39,988 nucleotides of DNA, taken from the NCBI GenBank assembly GCA_037178675.1, contig JAYMGJ010000330.1, positions 1 to 39,988 of the forward strand, in the 5' to 3' direction. Of the stretch, positions 10,325-20,810 are shown in pieces. Made by a program: the position numbers and the translations under genes. Numbering within the stretch: position 1 is the first letter of the stretch; each line of letters begins with the position of its first letter. This DNA comes from Scleroderma bovista (lineage: Eukaryota > Basidiomycota > Agaricomycetes > Boletales > Sclerodermataceae). The notes under the pieces were generated by a model. The model was given only the letters and a program-made list of their open reading frames with translations, made no database searches and was not told where the DNA came from.

Positions 10325-10993
10325 TGTCATGCACCAAACAGGTTTGGTACAGTGAACATGGAAGATAACACCTATATCGAATGATCCTTATGTGAAGGAT
10401 AAGCACGACAAACCCTCATCGTAGCCATCTATTGCACAAGAAGACTATCCTGATGCGAGAGATGAATGCCAATGCAGACAGTCATCTATCGCACGAGAAC
10501 CGCCAAGAAGCAGAAGAAACTGAAGGAATAACGTCAATTGTGGTATGAGAAAGGAATGCACATGTCTGCAGTCCAACTCCCATACCAGAACAATCAAAGA
10601 AGCCAAAGAATTGATGGAGAAACGAAGGAGAAAGAGAAGAAATGATTTTTAGCACCCAAATGTCATTTTTAGGCGCCCAGTGCCGGCATTCCGATATTTT
10701 GAATAGCTCCGTCGTTTCTGAAGCTATCAGGCACGTGACTATACCGTCAGAAAGCCTAGAGCGTGGTCTATCTGCCTGTCAAGTTCCGACGCAAATCTGT
10801 TCATTTCCCACGGAGATATTCCCCCCGCAATCCAGACATTTGCTTCATTGCTCACCATGGAGTCCGTATTTTCTCTGGATCATTTCTCTGCTATTGCTGC
10901 AGATCTCCACTATGTCCTGCTGTTAGACCATCCTCTCCCAGAGTTCCCGTGCACTGCCTGGCACATATCTTCCCAGCCTGCTCTCTCAGTCCC
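10325..10993 (+). repeat. Long LTR copy 3, truncated
   Basis: Starts TGTCATGCACC and matches the first 670 bp of copies 1 and 2, then stops abruptly at a different LTR terminus. Its U3 ORF starts at 10857 and is cut after about 45 codons. At several positions (A for T, L for V early in the ORF) it agrees with the diverged inverted copy rather than copies 1 and 2, so it belongs to another subfamily. Confidence 0.8.
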
Positions 10994-11981
10994 TGTCAAG
11001 ACCGGTTCTCCTCAACGATCTTACTAGGAGGTCCAGAGGTGCAGGGAACTAATGAGGAGGTAAGTCCAGACACTAGTAGGTGCTAGTTAGTGCGGAGAGT
11101 CAAGTCCGGGTCAAACGAACGAAGTCCGGGCGCTAGAGAAGCACAGGGAGTAAGTCTGGGTTTTTGCGGAGTAAGTCCGGACCGCAGGAAAGTGGTCCGG
11201 AGTTGAGCGCAGCTTTTCCAGAGCGAAGGACATCCCAGAGGTGGCATAAGTCCTGAGAGGTCTAGCGTCGAGTCTGGGACAGAGGTGGCTTTTGCCCTCG
11301 TGCAAGTAGGAGACTTGCTAGGATCGGACATAGGACCAAGGGGACAAGATAGGATGGAGGCCGGAGTTGGCTGGAGTTCAGGAGAACAAGATGGGATTAG
11401 GAGAGCATGGTGGGTAGTACAGAGTGGGGAGTATCTTAGTTGAGATTTGATCTAAGGAAACTACTAGGCTGGAGTATAGTAGTTTATATAGTAACAAGAC
11501 TAGAGGTGAGTATATATGGTGACAAGTAAACACCCTAATGTCGAGACAAGGGACAGAGCAGAAGTGGACAGGAAAATAATTCAGGGGCAGGAAAATAATC
11601 TGGAGCGGGAGCAGACACGGGGAACTAGAGATACAGGGACGACGGAGAAAAAGCAGGGACAGTGAAATAAAGGGAACTAGGTCGGAAGAGGACAGGTAAG
11701 GGTTGGAGGTGGACTTAACTAATGTTAAGTCCGGAGCGATGTCCAGGACCAGAGGAAGTGGGACTGGAGGAAGTGTACGAGCAGAGGGAGTGTACAGCTG
11801 GAGGAAGGGCGGAGTAGCAGAGGAAGGTCCAGAGTTGGACATGGAAATGTCCAAGGCCATTGGTGGACCTGACAGAGGAAGTGGAGTGGAACAGGAGCAG
11901 ACCTGAGCCGGAGTTGGATGTACCAGCCGGAGTTGGGCTATGTTGCAGACAAGACCAAGGGAGTGGCCGGACTGAAACCGG
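10994..11981 (-). mobile_element. LTR fragment, family of the 17000-18210 solo LTR
   Basis: The plus strand starts TGTCAAGACCGGTTCTCC and matches the reverse complement of 17000-18210 over about 990 bp; the remaining U3 end is missing. It truncates long LTR copy 3 on its left and is itself cut by the diverged long LTR at 11982. Stop-free frames on either strand here are Ser/Leu/Pro-rich and not conserved between copies. Confidence 0.75.
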
Positions 11982-12541
11982 TGTGCACCTAAGTGGGGGA
12001 AGAGGTCAGAACAACCAACAACCAACACCAAATGACAGCAAAATGTGAGTGGTGGTCTTCCTTTGCATTTCTGGTATTTAATCTCCTCAGGGGGATGTGC
12101 TGCACACCTTCAGGCAGGATGCAGGAGGGAAGGGAAGGGCTTCTGATGGGGATGGAATGCAACTGGGGATTGTATTGACTCCTCTTCAGCCTACCACAGT
12201 GGTTAGGAAGAGTCCTGGGATTGAGCAGCGATGATAGATTGGCAACAGGGGGGTAATAGCAGTGATGGAGCAACAGGGAAGCAAGGGGACAGTTCCTGCT
12301 TCAAAAATGTGATGAACAGTGATGGGATGGAGTGGACAGAGATGCTAGACTGTGCTTGAGCCTAGAGAAATGATCAGATACAAGATATATCTGATAAACA
12401 GCAATATAGGAGCTTTAGGCCAGCACTGAGTGACCTACAAGTCCAAAGACAAGGAGGGAGCTTATAGACAGAGAGGGAGAGTGAATGTGGTCGCTTTATT
12501 GAGGGGGAAGCAGACACTTCCTTGCAGCCTTTGGCTGCTGG

Positions 12542-12549
12542 TTTATATA
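12542..12549 (-). promoter_or_regulatory. TATA box of inverted long LTR
   Basis: TATATAAA on the minus strand, downstream of the GATTGGTAAG array, in the same relative place as TATTTAAA in copies 1 and 2. Confidence 0.5.
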
Positions 12550-13312
12550 CAGGAGGGGCTGTGGCCCTGTAAGCACAAATGACTAAGTGCTTGGTAAGAG
12601 ATTGGTAAGAAATTGGTAAGCGATTGATAAGCAGTGTAATCAGGCTGAGTCATCGATGGGGAGAGCCTGAACAAGCTGCTGAGCCAAGGGAAAGAGCAAA
12701 AACATAGGTAAAAAGGGGTGTATAACCAAGAATATGGAAAAATCATTGCATGGGGCCCAAAAGAGAGGGGGGGAAAGCATGGGATGAGTAGATCGAAGCT
12801 AAATGAGCATATGCAATGACATAATGCATATGAATCATAGGGGCATGAGTCATGAATTGATAAGCAGCATGATAAGCATGATTTGAAGGATGATTGGTAA
12901 GTGATTGGTAAGGGGAGTAATGGGGATTAGTAATGCCAAGAGGGGATGAATAATGCGCAGCAGAGTGAGTCAGAGTGAGCCAGAGTGACTCTGTGTGACT
13001 CAGAAGGAAGGGAAGTACAACCTATGATTTATTGAACTTTAGATCTGGAGATGAGCTTCTGAAGCAGTGCCACTGATGGGAGTGGCTGGGGGATAATAAA
13101 AGAATTGATCCGACCAGAAGAGCAGTGTCAGGGGGCCTGGAATGACAAGTAGAGTCACAGCTGGTCACAGAGTGTCACAAATCCCTTGGATTGAGCTTCT
13201 GTAGAGCAAAAACGCGAAATTTGGTGCTCCCGAAGTGCAGTCTTCCCTTGAGCAGTAAGGGGAAGGTTCTGTACTCTATTAGGGCTCCTAAGAAGGGTTC
13301 TAGAGCACTGTT

Positions 13313-13702
13313 TCATTCGTGTTTGTTGCGGGATAGCAGGGAAGTGAAATGTGAATAGCAGATTCGACGTGTCCAGGGAAGTGAGATGAATGATAGAGGG
13401 AGATGGATGTGACAGGACTCTGGGATGAAAGGACCATATGCAGAGGACTCAGGAGACACAGAGACGACCAGGTATGAATTTTCAAGTGTAACGATAGACT
13501 TGAGATGACCAAAGTATGTGCGCAACGCAGGACTGACGAGGAGAACACGCTGACTGAGAACGAGAGGGACTGGGGGAGCAGGCTGGGAAGATATGTACCA
13601 GACAGTACACAGGAGCTCAGGGAGAGGCTGTCCCAAGAGCAGGATGTAGTTGAGGTCTGCTGCAATAGCGGAGAAATGTTCCAGAGAAAATGCGGACTCC
13701 AT
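13313..13702 (-). CDS. U3-encoded conserved ORF, diverged copy
   Basis: Starts MESAFSLEHFSAIAADLNY and ends RNKHE, about 129 residues; the frame is open upstream to 13810 (165 residues), but the MES start matches the other copies. It shares about 75% of residues with the 3108 product, with no gap over about 115 codons and silent and replacement changes in roughly equal number. The C-terminal tail differs. No recognisable domain. An unbroken frame in an otherwise badly diverged LTR argues that it has been translated. Confidence 0.6.
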   Translation of the reverse strand: MESAFSLEHFSAIAADLNYILLLGQPLPELLCTVWYISSQPAPPVPLVLSQRVLLVSPALRTYFGHLKSIVTLENSYLVVSVSPESSAYGPFIPESCHIHLPLSFISLPWTRRICYSHFTSLLSRNKHE

Positions 13703-14323
13703 AGTGAGTGATGAAGTGGGTGTCTGGATTGTGGGTGGAATATCTCCGTGGGAAATAAACAGATTTACGTCGGAACTTGACAGGCAGATAGACCACGGTC
13801 TAGGCTCCATGATGGTATAGTCACATGATTGATAGCTTCAAAAATGGCGGAGCTATTCAAAATATCGGAATGACGGCACTGGGCACCTAAATTTGACATT
13901 TGGGCGCTAAAAAATGATTCTTCCTTTTCTCCTTCATTTCTCTATCGTTTCTTCTGCTTCTTTAGTTGTTCTGGTATGGGAGTTGGACTGCAGTAGGTTG
14001 CATTCCTCTCTCATACTGAAATGATCATCAATCCTTGGATTCTTCTGCTTCTTGGCGGTTCTTGTGCGAGGGATGACTGCCAGACGATGGCATTCATCTC
14101 TTGCTCCAGGATAGTCATTCTTGTGCGATAGATGGCTACAATGAGCTTGTATTCATTCTTCGCATAAGGATAGTCTTGACTTTGCGTGATATGGATAGTG
14201 AGGGCTGTCTGTATCCCTCAAGTCGGGACAATCTTTCAACAGATCTTGGGTGTGTTCTTCACATTAGTTTCATCGGCTAACTTTCTCCATGTCCACAGTA
14301 CCAAACACATTTGGTGCGTGACA

Positions 14324-14362
14324 ATGGCAGCCTCATGGGTTCGGCCCCTAAGAGGGGGATAC
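14324..14362 (+). other. Ty3 internal 3' end with polypurine tract
   Basis: Contains GCAGCCTCATGGG and AAGAGGGGGATAC immediately before an LTR start. The same sequence, on the minus strand, precedes the 3' LTR of the Ty3 element at 25304-25345. It is a remnant of a related element's 3' end and fixes the sense of the next LTR as plus. Confidence 0.75.
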
Positions 14363-14987
14363 TGTCAAGACCATATCCAACTCCGGACTCTTATCCAGTT
14401 ACTCCGGTCGCATCGCAGCACTACAGCTCAACTCCAGACCTCTGCGCATCACTCCAGTACCGGACGTGCTCATACCCTTCCACTAAGTGCGATCCTTTGC
14501 ATTAGTCTCTAACCCAGTCATTACTTCACCTCTCCGTCAACCCTGTAGGACTGTGAGTTCCCCGTGAACTTGATATATCCTAGACCTTGTAGCATTTTCA
14601 CCAGACCTGATTTATTTTACCCGGACCTGACATTATTTTCACCGGACCTGACCTAGTCCTAACTCTGGTCATCCCTTGTCCGCTATTAGGTTGTTTACTT
14701 GTCACTGTATGTACTCGACCCTAGTTTCTACTTAGTATAAGTACCCTCTAGTTTACCTTGTACACCTCAGTCTGAAATCAACTTAGTCTCTACTCCTGTA
14801 CCCTGTCCGACTCTGTCTCCGACTCCTCTTGACCGGAACCTACACAAGGGATCAACACATGTCGTCCTTGTCATTGAATGCAAGCAGTCACCAACTCTGG
14901 CCGGACTAATCCCTTGTCCAGCCCTCTGCCCTCCTCCTTCATCTGGACTTGACCGGACCCCCTACTGGAGTAGACCCAGACTTGACA
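14363..14987 (+). mobile_element. 3' LTR of a Ty3-type element (625 bp)
   Basis: Starts TGTCAAGACCATATCC and ends CAGACTTGACA; homologous over its length to the solo LTR at 20811-21441. It is preceded by a polypurine tract, so it is the 3' LTR of an element whose body is lost. No target duplication is visible. Confidence 0.8.
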
Positions 14988-15720
14988 AGCTCCCGCTTTA
15001 TCTGCACTGACAAAAGCTGAAAAAACAAGGGTCTTGTCAAGGGCCCATGCTTATATCCATTCGTATATGGTTGCTGAAGACCCAGTACCAATTGATTCCA
15101 TGCAGGATGACATGATCACACCATCAGCAAAACAGCACTTTTGCCATCCCAAGTTTTGACATATCACATGAGCAATTCAGTTTCTACAGTCAAACCCGGT
15201 ATGTAAAAAGCTTATTTTTGATACAAAGAAGGTTCAGTGAAATTTTTAGGCAAGGTTTATAGGCCAGTTTTTTTGTCCATTTTCTGTACAGCTCTGTATT
15301 ACTAGGTACCTTGCTGTAATTTTCTGTAATCAGCTTTACAGACTGTACAGAGCATGGGTCAGTTTGCTGATGACGGGCCATTCACATGGCTCTGGAGTCT
15401 GTTGTCAGTCATACGATGGTTGTGGACCTGCATCTGCAATGAAAGATATAACAGGAACAATGACCACCATGCAACAGGCATACAAGTACTATGTGCTCTG
15501 TCATGCGAACACCAAATTTAGCCTTCGCCTGCCACTGGGCAATGAAGGCTCAGGGATTGAGCATCAGGCTCAAAGAGTAAGCTACCTTCTTACAGGCCTC
15601 AATTATCTTCATGATCCACGCCATCCTGAGCATGAACTTTTTTCATCCGACTTCTTCCACAACTATATGGTCCACATGTTGTTCCTTATGCCCATGGAAC
15701 TATGGAAATCCGTAGAAAAT
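14988..15720 (+). other. Unrecognised coding-like remnant beside copia element
   Basis: An open stretch at 14992-15159 reads SALTKAEKTRVLSRAHAYI and on to a TGA, and looks like a real exon without a start. A second frame at 15364-15726 runs into the copia LTR. The AT-rich 15190-15350 between them has no clear splice signals joining the two. I do not recognise a family. It may be host sequence into which the copia element landed. Confidence 0.35.
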
Positions 15721-15862
15721 TGTTAGGATATGAGGAAAATTTCTTATTGTTTCTAATTGGAGCTTTAGTGCCTATATACAGACTGTGGTGCTAATCTACT
15801 CTGCTACCTATTTATGCTCCGATAATGCTATGCATGCTTACACTATAGCACGACCTCCAACA
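15721..15862 (-). repeat. Copia 3' LTR (142 bp)
   Basis: Pairs with 21975-22116. Inner neighbour is the polypurine tract (plus strand CTCCCCCTCAA, 15863-15873). The differences I see from the 5' LTR are C/T changes, mostly at CpG. Confidence 0.9.
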
Positions 15863-15869
15863 CTCCCCC

Positions 15870-16994
15870 TCAAGCCGAAGTCATACCAAGCTCTGCGGCA
15901 TGACATTTGTGCTTGTCTCTGGGTAGTGCTTTAGTTAGTATGTCAGCAGTTTGCTGTTTATCAGTATAATGATAGATTGATATCTTATTTTGACTGATTT
16001 TCTCACATGTATAATGGTGAGATATGTTGAAATGTTTGGTTCGTGCATGAAATTGAGGGTTGTAGGCCAAGGCTCGTGTGCCTTCACTATTGGTGTAGAG
16101 GACAACTGGACCAGTTTGTTTGTATCTGAGTTCAGCATATAACTTCCTGAGCCAAATGCACTCGCGGGTGCCGCGAGTGAGGGCTGTATATTCGGCCTCT
16201 GTTGTTGATAACGCGATCAGGGTCTGTTTCTTCGACCCCCAAACGATGGCTCCGCCTTGTGCCAAAAATACATATCCTGTTATGGATGCACGACCTTCAG
16301 TGTTGGCGAAGCTCGCGTCTATATACCCTGTGATTATCTGTGTGGGTCGGATGCTCACATCTGTTTTGTACATTATTCCACACTCCTTGGTACCTTGTAG
16401 ATACCTTAAAATTCTTTTAGCTGCAGTCCAATGTCACAGGTCTGGATTTGCAGTGAATGAGGCCAGTCTATTGACAGAATAGGCAATGTCTGGGCATGTG
16501 GCAACTGCTGCAAACATGAGGGATCCAATCAAAGATGCATAAGTGCTTTGATTCCATGGGTCCTGTTTTTCCTCATTGGGAAATAATTGAATTTTTGGAT
16601 CCGCGGGAGTTTTCATGCTGTTGGAATTCTCGAGCCCATGGGCTTGTAGGATAGACTCTATGTATTTGGTTTGTGCAATAAGCAGGGTGCCATTGGCCTG
16701 ATCACGTGTGATTTCAATGCCAACAATCTTTTTGGGATCTCCAAGGTCTGTAACATCGAACGTAGATTGGATTTGTGCTTTTAGGGTGTCCATAAGATCA
16801 CAATCAGATGTGAATAATAATAGGTCATCTACCCAGACAGTGATTATCGCTATCTTATCACCATCTTGCCTGGTATAGACACAAGGATCCGGCCACATGT
16901 GTTTAAAACCCTTCTCCAGTAATTGTCTGTTTAGTTCAATGTTCCACTCTCTCCCAGATTGTTTCAACCCATACAATGTTTTTATGAGTCAGCA
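15870..16994 (-). pseudogene. Copia pol: RT palm/thumb and RNase H
   Basis: Resumes after the solo LTR with TLYGLKQSGREWN, then VWVDDLLLF (the RT catalytic Asp pair, near 16820), and the copia motifs GIEITRD, YASLIGSLMFAA and PDIAYSVNRLASF. A stop near 16434 separates it from an RNase H domain: GYIDASFANTEGRASITGY (first acidic residue), ALSTTEAEYTA (second) and HYTDKQQTADILTKAL. The third catalytic region reads LYTNSEGTRALA, where copia elements usually have an Asp-Asn pair. A TGA precedes LIKTLYGLK, now next to the solo LTR. Non-functional. Confidence 0.9.
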
Positions 16995-16999
16995 GACAC

Positions 17000-18210
17000 T
17001 GTCATATCCATACTTTTCCCAGTCACAACTCTGGTCTAACCCTGGCCTGCCTGACCTCTCCTTAGGCATAGATGCAACTCTGGATCTAGTCCAGCCATCT
17101 CCAGCCCCATAGCTGCACTCCAGCTCAACTCTGGTCACTACATCCATCTCCACCTCAGGACTAACCCCTGTCTTCCTCTAGACAAATCCGCGATCTAACT
17201 CCTCCATGTCGGACCTGTACCTACCATTAGTTGCTACTCCAGTTTCAGTCCGGCCACTCCCTTTGTCTGGTCTGCGATCTAGCCCAACTCCAGCTCAGGT
17301 CTGCTCCTGTTCTGCTCCACTCCCTCTGTCAGGTCCACCAATGGCCTTGGACATTTCCATGTCCAACTCCAGACCTTCCTCCGGCTACTCCACCCTTCCT
17401 CCAGCTGTACACTCCCTCCGCTCTTGCACTTCCTCCACTCGTGCACTTCCTCTGGTCCCACTTCCTCCAGTCCTGGACATCGCTCTGGACTTAACATTAG
17501 TTAAGTCCACCTCTGACCCTTACCTGTCCTCTTCTGACCTAGTTCCCTTTATTTCACTGTCCCTGCTTTTTCTCTGTCATCCCTGTATCTCTAGTTCCCC
17601 GTGTCTGCTCCTGCTCCAGATTATTTTCCTGCCCCTGAATTATTTTCCTGTCCACTTCTGCTCTGTCCCTTGTCTCGACATTAGGGTGTTTACTTGTCAC
17701 CATATATACTCACCTCTAGTCTTGTTACTATATAAACTACTATACTCCAGCCTAGTAGTTTCCTTAGATCAAATCTCAACTAAGATACTCCCCACTCTGT
17801 ACTACCCACTATGCTCTCCTAATCCATCTGTTCACCTGAACTCCTGAACTCCGGCCAACTCCAGCCTTCATCCTATCTCATCCCCTTGGTCCTATGTCCG
17901 ATCCTAGCAAGTCTCCTACTCGCATGAGGGCAAAAGCCACCTCTGTCCCAGACTCGACGCTAGACCTCTCAGGACTTATCCCACCTCTGGGATGTCCTTT
18001 GCACCAGACAAGCTGCGCTCAACTCTGGACCACTTTCCCACAGTCCGGACTTACTCTCTGTGCTTCTCTAGTGCCCGGACTTTGTTCGTTTGACCCGGAC
18101 TTGACTCTCTGCACTAACTAGCACCTACTAGTGTCTGGACTTACCTCCTCATTAGTCCCCTGCACCTCTGGACCTCCTAGTAAGATCATCGAGGAGAACC
18201 AGTCTTGACA
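17000..18210 (+). mobile_element. Solo LTR, 1211 bp, inserted in copia RT (TSD GACAC)
   Basis: Starts TGTCATATCC and ends AGTCTTGACA, with GACAC duplicated at 16995-16999 and 18211-18215. Excision rejoins the copia RT frame. The plus-strand TATATAAA at 17729-17736 and similarity to the other TGTCAAGACC-type LTRs suggest plus sense, opposite to copia. An LTR-LTR recombination product. Confidence 0.9.
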
Positions 18211-18215
18211 GACAC

Positions 18216-20188
18216 ACTTTGTGTCATCTTCATAGCCCATTGGCTGTTTCATATATACTTCTTCCCTGAGTTGCCCATTTAGGTAAGCACCTTTCACATC
18301 CATTTGTTGTATCTCCCAATCCTCTGAGATGGCTAACAATAGCAACGCTCAGATCGTTTCCAGTTGTACAACAGGGGAGAAGGTCAGTGTAATCCATTCC
18401 TGGCTTCTGTGAGTATCCTTTTGCCACTAATTGCACTTTATATTTTTCTAACTTGCCATCCTTGCCATATTTGCGCACAAAAACACATTTATTGTCCACA
18501 GCAGATCTCCCCTCGTGTAGGTCTACTAACTCCCAGGTCCCCATGCACTCAAGTTGGTCCAACTTGGCTCGAATGGCTTCCTCCCACTCCAACCACTTGG
18601 GTGAGTCACGTGTTTCTTTTAGTGACTTTGGATTTTTGGGTGCAGCACTACTTTCATTGATTGTTGTATATACTAATTCTGCCTGGCTGACAGGTCTTTC
18701 GTCATCAAGCCTGTCATTATCTGGGTCCCATATTAATTCAGGTACGCTGTCACATTCTTCGTTTGACAGCTCTGACAGTGGATTGTCCAACTTTTGATAG
18801 TCTTGTGTGGTCTTTGGTCTTTTACTTCGTCTAGGGTGAGTTTCATATTCTCTTTCAACTCTTTTTTCACTGTTTCATTGTTTCACAGGCCCATTTTGTC
18901 GTTCTAATTCGGTATCCTGCATGGTTCCTGGTCTCAACTCCCCCTCAGGTGGCATACCAAGAGAAGAATCGACAGGATGGTCGTCTTGGCAGAGAAAACA
19001 AAAATTGCGCAAAATTTTGATGCTGTGGGCACAGGCATCATAGTATTTGACAGCATGTGGTCTGTCAACAAAGCCAACCAAGGTATGTTGGACAGATTTC
19101 ATGTGTAACTTATCCAAATTGACGCTGTCAGTCAAGATCCAAACGGATGCACCAAAGGGTTGCAAATACCCGACGTGGGGCTTAGCACCTGTCCAGCATT
19201 GATATGGTGTCACACCAGGGAGGGCCCACATGTGTGGCCTGTTGTGCACGTAGACAGCATAGGCCACAGCCTCAGGCCACAAGAATTCTGGTAAGTTAGC
19301 AGCCAGGCACATGACCCGGGCTAATTCCATTAAAGTTCAATTAAACTGTTCGGAGACGCTGTTTTGTGCTGGCGAATAGGGTGCAGTGATCTGTAAGTCG
19401 ATTCCTACATCTTTGCACCATGTCTCAGAAGCAGTATTAAGGTACTCGTGCCCATTGTCAGTGCGAACAGCCTTCAGGTGTTTTCCCAGCTGGCGCTCCA
19501 AAAAGGTGAGGTATTCTTGCAATTTTTGACTTGCCTCCCCCTTGTTGACCATGAATCGCACCTCGCAGTACTGAGAAGCATCGTCGATGAAGACGATATA
19601 CCATCATGCATGGCTGCTTAAGGCTACAGTGTGTGCGGGGCCCCATACATTGGTATGGATGAGTTCTCCTGGCTGAGTCGTCCATGGTGCTGATTGTCGC
19701 AGGAAAGGCAATTTTGATTGTTTAGCCTCAATACATGCATGGCAATCACTCGTACTCAATGGCAACACATCAAGTCCATTGACAAGTTTTTCGTTGTGAA
19801 GCTGTTGAAGGCTGCGAATGCCGACATGTCCGAATTGGTGGTGCCATTCATCCCAGGTACATGCCTGGTAGGTGTATACCTGTTCATACCGTTTTACTTT
19901 CATCATGTAAATGCCATTTTGTATAGTAGAAATAGCAAATAATGTCCCATTTTTGCTATATAATTTGATTTGTCCGTTGCTAGAGGTGAAAGATCCGCCA
20001 TCACGATCTAATCTTGTGAGGGACAGGATGTTATGGATAGCACTGGGGACATAATAAACATTGCGGAGGATGACTATAAAAGTCTTATCCATAACATATG
20101 TTTGGAGTTCTACTGTGCCAATCCCTTCCACAATAACTGTGTGATCCCCGATCCCCTTAATGACTTTACAGACAGGGGTAATTTTTTA
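18216..20188 (-). pseudogene. Copia pol: protease end, integrase, RT fingers
   Basis: One reading frame over most of its length. Continues from the protease through GIGTVELQTYV and YYVPSAIHNILSL to the integrase zinc-binding motif (HHQFGH then CHAC), the catalytic core (FIDDASQYCEVRF, VRTDNGHEY, and the expected Glu region SVSEQFN), then KWLEWEEAIRAKLDQLE and RT fingers to MDVKGAYLNGQLREEVYM. Stops: TAA at 20186, TGA at 19604, 19337 and 18875. After MDYTD near 18410 a one-base frameshift and a TGA break the RT (TFSPVV continues in another frame). At 19337 the stop replaces the Arg expected in RFNRTLMEL. Inactive. Confidence 0.9.
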
Positions 20189-20805
20189 AACGACTTCTTT
20201 GGTGTTTGCCAGATGTATCGAACTGCCAGTATCTGTCACCCACGTGTAAAAGGCAATGCTCTCTTCAATTCCATCTTTCCAGTTTACAGTGAAACTATTA
20301 GAGTAGATATTATTATTGTTGGATGATGTTCCTTGTTCATCCACCATAAGTACCTGCTCATCATCATGTACATCGCGGATCTCCGATGTGGAAGCAAAGT
20401 TTGTTTGGGCAATCTTAGCCCTTTTTGGTGGTCCCCTGCCATCTTTTGTCCAGGACCTGTCCTTGGTATGACCAATTTTGTGACAGTAGCCGCATTTGGG
20501 TTTCCCTTTGTGATGGCATTGGTCCGTGGAGTGGTTATCCCTCCCACAGTGTGAGCATGTCATACCTGGCTCCTTCCGTTTATCATGAAGTCGTGCGATG
20601 AGTGTTTGTCCAGGTGAGGCACTACTCCAGCATTTGTATTCATCAACCAAAACTGTGGTGAGTTGCTCGACTGTGACAGAGGAAGCTTCTTTTCCGGCAA
20701 GTCTACCTGCCATATATGATGTCATGAAGGTGGTCCAAGACTCTGGCATATTGAGTAATAAGATGTCCTTGAACTCATCGTCAGGGACTGGTTTCCCCAT
20801 GGCGG
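20186..20805 (-). pseudogene. Copia gag C-terminus and protease start
   Basis: Continues gag after the solo LTR: FKDILLLNMPESW and GKEASSVTVEQLTTVL, then two zinc knuckles. The first, CSHCGRDNHSTDQC, is complete; the second, CGYCHKIGHTKDRS, has Ser in place of the last Cys. The protease motif WVTDTGSSIHL is intact (near 20215). It ends in a TAA stop at 20186; the next residues in frame, KITPVCKVIKGIGDHTV, continue the protease. Confidence 0.88.
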
Positions 20806-20810
20806 ACAAC

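Larger units (their letters stand above)
2576..10993 (+). mobile_element. Gag-protease-only LTR retroelement with ~2.1-kb LTRs (nested, truncated)
   Basis: Three directly repeated copies of a long LTR start with TGTCA(C/T)(A/G)CACCAAACAGG at 2576, 7357 and 10325. The first is followed by a TGG-initiated primer-binding-like site (4912), as expected of a 5' LTR. The internal frame encodes Gag, a zinc knuckle and a retropepsin-like protease; no reverse transcriptase, RNase H or integrase is present. The second LTR (7357-9457) interrupts the protease domain and is flanked by a 4-bp duplication TCGC, so it is a later insertion of the same family. The third LTR (10325) is cut at 10993 by a different LTR. 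Without the nested copy the internal region is about 3.3 kb. There is no obvious polypurine tract before 10325. Inference: a non-autonomous element needing polymerase functions in trans, comparable to plant TR-GAG elements. Confidence 0.75.
11982..14323 (-). mobile_element. Diverged long LTR, inverted (same superfamily as 2576-4909)
   Basis: On the minus strand it starts TGTCACGCACCAAATG at 14323 and ends near GTGCACA at 11982, 2342 bp. Matches to copies 1-2 include the 5' terminus, the U3 ORF, the TTGGTAAG/CTTACCAA arrays and the 3' end (GTCAGAACAAC on plus). TATATAAA on the minus strand (12542-12549) marks the promoter. No flanking duplication was found (CCGG versus ATGG), so the junctions may be recombinational. 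Confidence 0.7.

Noticed and set aside
11378..12031. Minus-strand 217-codon frame across an LTR junction
   Set aside because: It crosses the boundary between two unrelated LTRs at 11981/11982, so it cannot be an old gene.
13300..13665. 121-codon frame overlapping the diverged U3 ORF
   Set aside because: Different frame from the MES product that is conserved among LTR copies.
17206..17847. 213-codon plus-strand frame in the solo LTR, with a similar frame in the 10994-11981 fragment
   Set aside because: Ser/Leu/Pro-rich, and the reading frames of the two copies fall out of register near the middle, so it is not conserved as protein; T/C-rich composition explains the open frame.
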